Shown here piece by piece: positions 34,261 through 38,427 of a DNA stretch of 38,427 nucleotides. The stretch lies in the NCBI GenBank assembly GCA_017617805.1, contig JAFZVN010000012.1, forward strand, positions 1 to 38,427, read 5' to 3'. A program made the position numbers and the translations under genes. The stretch's first letter is position 1. The number at the start of each line of letters is the position of its first letter. This DNA is from Bacteroidaceae bacterium (GTDB lineage: Bacteria; Bacteroidota; Bacteroidia; Bacteroidales; Bacteroidaceae). The notes beneath the pieces were generated by a model. That model was given only the letters and a program-made list of their open reading frames with translations, was not told the DNA's origin and did not search any database.

Positions 34261-34857
34261 TTAATCACCAAAGTAAGAGAACTCCTCCTTCGTGCCATCA
34301 GTCTTTGTGAAAGTACCTGCATAGGATTCCCCACAATGCATGACATCTCCATCAGGAGTGTATTCACATTCACTGAAGTAGGTGCCTTCATAACGACCCA
34401 CAAAATCCTTTGTGACAGGATCGTAGGCATCCACCACAAGTGGTCCATTGTAAGATTGTATGTATGAGCCATCTTCCGAAGCATCCTCCTTGGACGCACT
34501 CGCCTCTTCCTCATCTCCCTCTTCAAACGCCACTCGATTAAAACTAACGATTCGAAGCACATAAATGGTATCTGTTTCACCAAGATTGTCCTGAATGAAA
34601 CGGCTCTCATCGCCATCGAGGATAAACATCCGATACCCACCATCTTCCAGATAGCCTGCCACAAGCCAAGTGATGACTCCACCATCAGAGTCAGGAGCAT
34701 CAGCCAATGTCTTGGGAAATCCAGCAGCCACAGAATCGCTGTCCGACAAGACATCCGTCCTCACAGAGGGAACATTCTTACAAGAAATGGAACCCATGCC
34801 TGTCAAAGTCACAAAGACTGCCACAAGCAATAGCAAGAAAAAATTCTTCTTATTCAT
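34261..34857 (-). CDS. Hypothetical lipoprotein
   Basis: 198 residues from the ATG at 34857, which starts a clear lipoprotein signal (MNKKNFFLLLLVAVFVTLTG, lipobox GSISC). No domain was recognised. The middle has an acidic, low-complexity stretch (EEGDEEEASASKEDASEDG). The C-terminal third is rich in Gly, Tyr and Asp with DGDVMHCGESYAGTF, a short beta-repeat look. A free Cys occurs there. It is the first gene of a probable operon with GSCFA, murF-alr, the C10 peptidase and the fucosyltransferase-like gene, 22 nt ahead of the GSCFA gene. An envelope role is likely from location only. Confidence 0.75.
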   Translation of the reverse strand: MNKKNFFLLLLVAVFVTLTGMGSISCKNVPSVRTDVLSDSDSVAAGFPKTLADAPDSDGGVITWLVAGYLEDGGYRMFILDGDESRFIQDNLGETDTIYVLRIVSFNRVAFEEGDEEEASASKEDASEDGSYIQSYNGPLVVDAYDPVTKDFVGRYEGTYFSECEYTPDGDVMHCGESYAGTFTKTDGTKEEFSYFGD

Positions 34858-34878
34858 ATTCTTTTCTTTTAGAGGGTA

Positions 34879-34909
34879 CAAAGGTACGAATTGTTTCCAA
34901 ACAGTCAAA
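34879..34909 (-). promoter_or_regulatory. Promoter of the lipoprotein-GSCFA-murF-alr operon
   Basis: On the minus strand, TACCTTTG (plus 34879-34886) is the -7 box and TTTG (plus 34906-34909) the -33 box, with 19 nt between. The ATG is at 34857, so the leader is about 17 nt. Confidence 0.75.
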
Positions 34910-35017
34910 GAATAGACTCCATTTTTTGTCAGCGAACTTCCTTTTTTAACACACAAACAGAATCATCATCAAATAGACTTGTTGAGGACTGAAGGTGACT
35001 ATAGCCATTGTGCCCCT

Positions 35018-36292
35018 TCAGATAAGTGAGGCCATCCGCTCCAATGCCTCTTTCAGCACATGACGTTGGGTACCCACATTCAAGCGCATGAAGCCCTCGC
35101 CACCAGGACCGAACATCTCACCATCGTTGAGGGCAAGGTGGGCTTGGTTGATAAAGAGGTCGAGGAGTGCCTTGTGGTTCAAGCCCAGGCCACGGCAATC
35201 AAGCCAAACGAGGAAGGAGGCTTGGGGACGAAGTGGCTTGATTTGTGGGATGTGTTGATGGCAATAGTCAACGAGGAAGTCGATGTTCCCCTCCACGTAT
35301 TGAAGCATCTGCTGCCGCCACTCCTCTCCATGCCTCAGGGCAGCGATGGTGGCGATAGGTGCAAACATGTTGGGGTCATCCAATTCATTGGCAGAAAGCC
35401 AATGGTAGAAAGGTTTGCGCAGTTCTTCATTCGGGATGATGCTCCATGAAGAGACGATGCCCGCCATGTTGAAGGTCTTAGTGGGTGCGCCGAATGTGAT
35501 GCTCACCTCGGCAGCCTCTTCGCTCACGGAAGCAAAGGGAATGTGTTTGTTGCCATAGAGTGCCATGTCCGAATGGATCTCGTCACTGATGACGATGAGG
35601 TGATGCTCTTTCGCAAAGTGCGCCAAGCGTTGCAGGGTATCCCTGTCCCACACGATGCCAGCAGGGTTGTGGGGATTGGAAAGGATGAGCAGACGGCACT
35701 TGTCATCACACACCTGATCGAGATTGTCGAAGTCCATCTCATAAAAGACCCTCTCTGTCCTTCGGACATCTCCCCCATAATGGGGAGAACCATCCGGCTT
35801 GTTAGTCGTTTGGGAACACCCCGCATGGTCGCCCTCCCCATTACGGGGGAGGGTTGGGGAGAGGGTCTCTCTCAGTGGATTCCACACCACCTCCCGTTTG
35901 TTTCCTCTGGGTGTCAAAAAGAAGGGATGATAGATAGGGGGCTGGACAATCACTTTCTCGTCCTCCTTCAGGAAGAAGTTGATGACCATACCGATGCCTT
36001 TCACGATGCCAGGAATATAGGTCATCCATTCACGTTCCACCTTCCATTGGTGATGCGTCTCAATCCATTGCTGCACGGTCGGCCAATAGTCCTTGGGCTC
36101 GACCGTATAGCCGAACAAGGAGTGTTCCAGTCGCGCCTTCAATGCGTCTGTGATGAACGCGGGGGTCTCCCAATCCATATCAGCCACCCATAAGGGCAGC
36201 AGATCGCTCCGTCCATATCGTTCCAGAAGCACCTCGTGTTTCAAATCGCCCGACCCTCTGCGGTCAACGGGCTTGTCAAAATCATATATCAT
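35018..36292 (-). CDS. PatB/MalY-type PLP-dependent C-S lyase (cystathionine beta-lyase)
   Basis: 424 residues, about 35-40 longer than usual because of an insertion. It starts DFDKPVDRRGSGDLKHE, followed by LLPLWVADMDWETP, a family signature. The PLP site has SNPHNPAGIVW, VISDEIHSDM and FGAPTKTFNMAG (Lys272). The enzyme cleaves cystathionine or cysteine-like thioethers to thiol, pyruvate and ammonia; which substrate is preferred is not readable. Residues about 142-182 (SPTLPRNGEG, KPDGSPHYGGD) are encoded by the palindromic element at 35747-35867, between WNPL and FYEMDF. It lies downstream of the encapsulin-cysteine desulfurase pair on the same strand but has its own -7 box, so sulfur metabolism links them by function more than by transcript. 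Confidence 0.92.
   Translation of the reverse strand: MIYDFDKPVDRRGSGDLKHEVLLERYGRSDLLPLWVADMDWETPAFITDALKARLEHSLFGYTVEPKDYWPTVQQWIETHHQWKVEREWMTYIPGIVKGIGMVINFFLKEDEKVIVQPPIYHPFFLTPRGNKREVVWNPLRETLSPTLPRNGEGDHAGCSQTTNKPDGSPHYGGDVRRTERVFYEMDFDNLDQVCDDKCRLLILSNPHNPAGIVWDRDTLQRLAHFAKEHHLIVISDEIHSDMALYGNKHIPFASVSEEAAEVSITFGAPTKTFNMAGIVSSWSIIPNEELRKPFYHWLSANELDDPNMFAPIATIAALRHGEEWRQQMLQYVEGNIDFLVDYCHQHIPQIKPLRPQASFLVWLDCRGLGLNHKALLDLFINQAHLALNDGEMFGPGGEGFMRLNVGTQRHVLKEALERMASLI
35747..35867 (-). repeat. 121-bp palindromic element inside the patB-like gene
   Basis: Same length and plan as the copy at 32324: GACCCTCTCTGTCC at one end and GGAGAGGGTC at the other. CTCCCCCATAATGGGGAG and CTCCCCATTACGGGGGAG act as nearly perfect arms, with CCATCCGGCTTGTT and CCCCGCATGG inside. 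One stem mismatch arises at the centre of the left arm (CCATAAT instead of CCGTAAT). Confidence 0.92.
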
Positions 36293-36311
36293 CGTTCTGT
36301 CTTTTTGCCTG

Positions 36312-36319
36312 CAAAGTTA
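36312..36319 (-). promoter_or_regulatory. Promoter -7 box of the patB-like gene
   Basis: TAACTTTG on the minus strand lies 20 nt upstream of the ATG at 36292. No matching -33 box was found. Confidence 0.5.
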
Positions 36320-36337
36320 CACAATTCTCAAGAATAT

Positions 36338-36371
36338 AGCCCCATGCAGTCTTCACAGATTGCACGGGGCT
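36338..36371 (-). terminator. Hairpin after the cysteine desulfurase gene
   Basis: AGCCCCATGCA (36338-36348) pairs with TGCACGGGGCT (36361-36371), with one mismatch and a 12-nt loop. It lies 51 nt beyond the desulfurase stop. There is no T-run on the minus strand, so it may be a weak terminator or an RNA-stabilising hairpin. Confidence 0.45.
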
Positions 36372-36421
36372 GACAAAAAACTTCATCTGTTGGCATAAAG
36401 CCTAATCATAGAAGTCCTATG

Positions 36422-38011
36422 TTATCGGTTTTGCACGTCTGCCACAATCTTCTGGAGAGCGATGACCAGACGGTCAACTTCTTCCTTTGTGTTATAGACA
36501 GCAAACGTAGGACGTACTGACATCTCGTAACCCAATGCTCGCAAGGCTGGTTGTGCGCAGTGATGACCTGCTCGGACTGCGATACCTTCTTTGTCGAGCA
36601 GCTGCCCCACCTGAGGAGCAGGTATGCCAGGGATGTCGAGAGAGATGACACTCACACGTTTCTTCGGGTTGCCCATGATAGTGATGCCTGGGATACGGCT
36701 AATCTGCTGACGGGCATATTCGGTGAGTTCGTGTTCGTGGCGTTCGATGTTGTGGATACCCACACTCTGCACGAAGTCAAGTGCATACCCCAAGCCGATG
36801 GCATCGGCAATATTGGGCGTGCCTGCCTCGAAACGTGCTGGCGGCTCATTAAACTCCGTGTGCTCGATGGTTACATCCTTGATCATGTTGCCTCCACCCT
36901 GCCAAGGCGGCAGTTGTTCGAGCCATTCCTTCTTGCCATACACCACTCCGATGCCTGAAGGGCCATATATCTTATGACCAGAGAACACGAAGAAGTCGCA
37001 GTCAAGTTGTTGCACATCCACCTTCGTATGGGCAATGGATTGTGCACCGTCAATGAGCACAGGGATATTGTGGGAGTGAGCCGTTCGGATGATGCTCTCC
37101 ACGTCGTTGATAGTGCCAAAAGTGTTGTTCACATGTCCCACGCTGATGAACTTGGTGTGGGGTGTGATGAGTTGTTCCAATTCTGAGAGGATGAGGTCGC
37201 CGTTCTTGTCGATGGGAATGGCACGAAGTTCTGCTCCTTGCAACTTGCACATCTGCTGCCAGGGCACGATATTGGCATGGTGGTCGAGAGTGGAGACAAT
37301 CACGTTGTCGCCTTTCTCCAAGAATTTCCTGCCGAACGTCTGTGCCACCAGATTGATGCCTTCAGTCGTGCCACGCACAAAGAGGATGTTCTCTTTGGCT
37401 GGAGCATTGATGAAGCGCGCCACCTTCTCACGGGCACCCTCATACTGATCGGTGCTGCGTGCTGCCAAGGTGTGGGCACCACGATGGATGTTCGAGTAGT
37501 CGGTTTTGTAGAACTCGCTCAATCCATCGATGACCCGCAACGGCTTCTGGGTGGTCGCACCATTGTCGAACCACACGAGGTCGTGGCCATTCACCTTCTG
37601 ATGGAGGATGGGGAACTGCTTGCGGATCTCTTCGGTATTCACCGTGTCAGCCTCATCATAGTGGAGGTTGCGCACAATGTCGGTCTCGGGTATTCCGATA
37701 CCGAAGCCGTTATCCTTCAGCAGGCAGTTCTTCTTCTCTGGCTGCACATCGTCCGTGCTTCCAGATGATGGCGCAGAGGGCACTTCATCCGAGAAGTACT
37801 TGGCGATGACTCCTTTGAAGAGTTCCTCGTCAGCGGCACTCAGACTTCCAATTTGGGGAGCATCCACATTCCCGACAGGGGAGGATGCGGCAGGGATGGG
37901 CAATGCAGACAGATCCAACTCGTCTGGCGCCGCATTCGGTACCGCCACCTGTGGTGCTGTGCCCAAATCTGGCAAGTCAAAGTGAAAGTTATCTAGCTCG
38001 TTCAAATACAT
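36422..38011 (-). CDS. SufS-type cysteine desulfurase with disordered N-terminal extension; predicted family 2A encapsulin cargo
   Basis: 529 residues against about 406 for ordinary SufS. The enzyme part starts near residue 127 (EEIRKQFPIL) and is complete: FDNGATTQKP, RGTTEGINLVAQ, TLDHHANIVPW, the PLP lysine FSGHKIYGPSGIG (Lys347), ARFEAGTPN, and the active Cys in RAGHHCAQPALRALG (Cys485). It removes sulfur from L-cysteine, leaving alanine and an enzyme persulfide. Residues 1-125 are rich in Pro, Ala, Asp and Ser with short hydrophobic patches (FHFDLPDLG, LDLSALPIPA, DEELFKGVIAKYF) and look disordered. In family 2A encapsulin systems the cysteine desulfurase has exactly such an N-terminal extension, which directs it into the shell. 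The shell gene ends 37 nt upstream, so an operon is likely. Confidence 0.93.
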   Translation of the reverse strand: MYLNELDNFHFDLPDLGTAPQVAVPNAAPDELDLSALPIPAASSPVGNVDAPQIGSLSAADEELFKGVIAKYFSDEVPSAPSSGSTDDVQPEKKNCLLKDNGFGIGIPETDIVRNLHYDEADTVNTEEIRKQFPILHQKVNGHDLVWFDNGATTQKPLRVIDGLSEFYKTDYSNIHRGAHTLAARSTDQYEGAREKVARFINAPAKENILFVRGTTEGINLVAQTFGRKFLEKGDNVIVSTLDHHANIVPWQQMCKLQGAELRAIPIDKNGDLILSELEQLITPHTKFISVGHVNNTFGTINDVESIIRTAHSHNIPVLIDGAQSIAHTKVDVQQLDCDFFVFSGHKIYGPSGIGVVYGKKEWLEQLPPWQGGGNMIKDVTIEHTEFNEPPARFEAGTPNIADAIGLGYALDFVQSVGIHNIERHEHELTEYARQQISRIPGITIMGNPKKRVSVISLDIPGIPAPQVGQLLDKEGIAVRAGHHCAQPALRALGYEMSVRPTFAVYNTKEEVDRLVIALQKIVADVQNR

Positions 38012-38016
38012 AAATT

Positions 38017-38050
38017 CATGTACAATTTGACGATTTACTATTTACAATTT
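38017..38050. repeat. AT-rich repeat between the encapsulin and desulfurase genes
   Basis: CATGTACAATTTGACGATTT, then ACTATTTACAATTT, fills the short gap between the two genes and touches the encapsulin stop codon (38049-38051). It matches the copy inside the GSCFA gene at 32 of 34 positions. Confidence 0.85.
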
Positions 38051-38427
38051 ATTTTTCTATCTTGTTCCTGTGCTGATAGTCGTGGTAGTAACCTACCTCC
38101 ACATTCTCCAGCACGGCAATGGCATCGTCGGTGAGCGACGCAAGGCTGAAGTACTTGGTGAGCAAGTAGCTTGCCACGCCATACTGATCAAGACCCATCA
38201 GACGTGCTGAGAGACTTGGGGCAATTTCGCCAGGGATGCCAGCCTGATGCAGACCTACCACGCCCTGTTCCTTCTCACCCACACGTACGAGGATGATGTC
38301 TGTCGTTCCTACGCCACGATTGGTCAAGTACTGTCCCTTCACCTCCACCTTGTCGGATGGAATGATAGGCACACCACGCCAAGTGATGACTTTTGTGCCG
38401 AAGAGGTCGATAGCCACAGGAGGCACA
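38049..38427 (-). CDS. Family 2A encapsulin shell protein, C-terminal part (5' end outside window)
   Basis: The frame is open to the window edge; 125 residues are visible. They fit the C-terminal portion of a SrpI-like (family 2A) encapsulin shell protein, as I recall it: PPVAIDLFGTKVITWRGVPI, IPSDKVEV, IILVRVGEKEQGVVGLHQAG, IPGEIAPSLSARLMGL, then VASYLLTKYFSLASLTDDAI and LENVEVGYYHDYQHRNKIEK. These proteins have the HK97 phage-capsid fold and self-assemble into a closed shell. In known family 2A systems the cargo is a cysteine desulfurase, and the gene immediately downstream here is one with the expected N-terminal extension. No database comparison could be run. The first part of the gene, and any further partner upstream such as a serine acetyltransferase, lies beyond the edge. 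Confidence 0.83.
   Translation of the reverse strand, partial: VPPVAIDLFGTKVITWRGVPIIPSDKVEVKGQYLTNRGVGTTDIILVRVGEKEQGVVGLHQAGIPGEIAPSLSARLMGLDQYGVASYLLTKYFSLASLTDDAIAVLENVEVGYYHDYQHRNKIEK

Noticed and set aside
36338-36371. Classical intrinsic terminator
   Set aside because: The hairpin is good but no T-run follows on the minus strand, so it is listed only at low confidence.

Overview
The window looks like chromosomal DNA of a Bacteroidales bacterium, most likely Prevotellaceae. The reasons are: FimB/Mfa2-type fimbrial lipoproteins; a fused MurF-alanine racemase; a GSCFA protein; a type IX secretion (T9SS) protein resembling PorZ; a C10 peptidase; lack of clear Shine-Dalgarno sequences; and repeated -7 boxes of the Bacteroidota type (TAnnTTTG), several with a TTTG -33 box about 19-20 nt upstream. 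No rRNA, tRNA, CRISPR array, transposase or phage gene was seen. Genus and species are inference.

Layout. 1-1766 (-): two tandem fimbrial lipoproteins, the second cut by the window edge. 1918-3027 (-): a NusG/UpxY-like antiterminator with an unusual C-terminal extension and a long structured leader. 3732-6965 (+): carB. 7118-8026 (-): an atypical sigma-70-like factor. 8360-16731 (+): a probable operon with a WecA-type sugar-phosphate transferase fused to a WbuC-type cupin, a CapD-type epimerase/dehydratase, a frameshifted glycosyltransferase, a GT2, a SulP anion transporter and an HI0933-type flavoprotein, closed by a strong terminator. 16776-24252: two very large secreted paralogs, divergently transcribed across about 0.7 kb that holds two large inverted-repeat elements. 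24367-28228 (+): prmC, a PorZ-like beta-propeller protein and a GT2. 34857-28213 (-): a probable five-gene operon of lipoprotein, GSCFA protein, MurF-Alr, C10 peptidase and a fucosyltransferase-like protein. 36292-35018 (-): a PatB/MalY C-S lyase. 38427-36422 (-): the C-terminal part of a family 2A encapsulin shell protein followed by a cysteine desulfurase with a disordered N-terminal extension of about 125 residues.

The two most notable observations are these. First, the encapsulin/cysteine desulfurase pair looks like a protein nanocompartment for sulfur handling, with a C-S lyase gene next door. Second, a family of GC-rich palindromic elements with related sequence sits in frame inside four unrelated genes (a GT2, prmC, murF-alr twice, patB) and adds up to 41 residues to each product. 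A separate AT-rich repeat family (CATGTACAATTTGACGATTT and following bases) sits at gene junctions and once inside a coding region.

How the genes fit together. Much of the window serves the cell envelope: fimbriae, a surface glycan, peptidoglycan precursors, type IX secretion and secreted proteins. The right edge is sulfur metabolism. All functional calls come from reading motifs by eye; no database search was possible.
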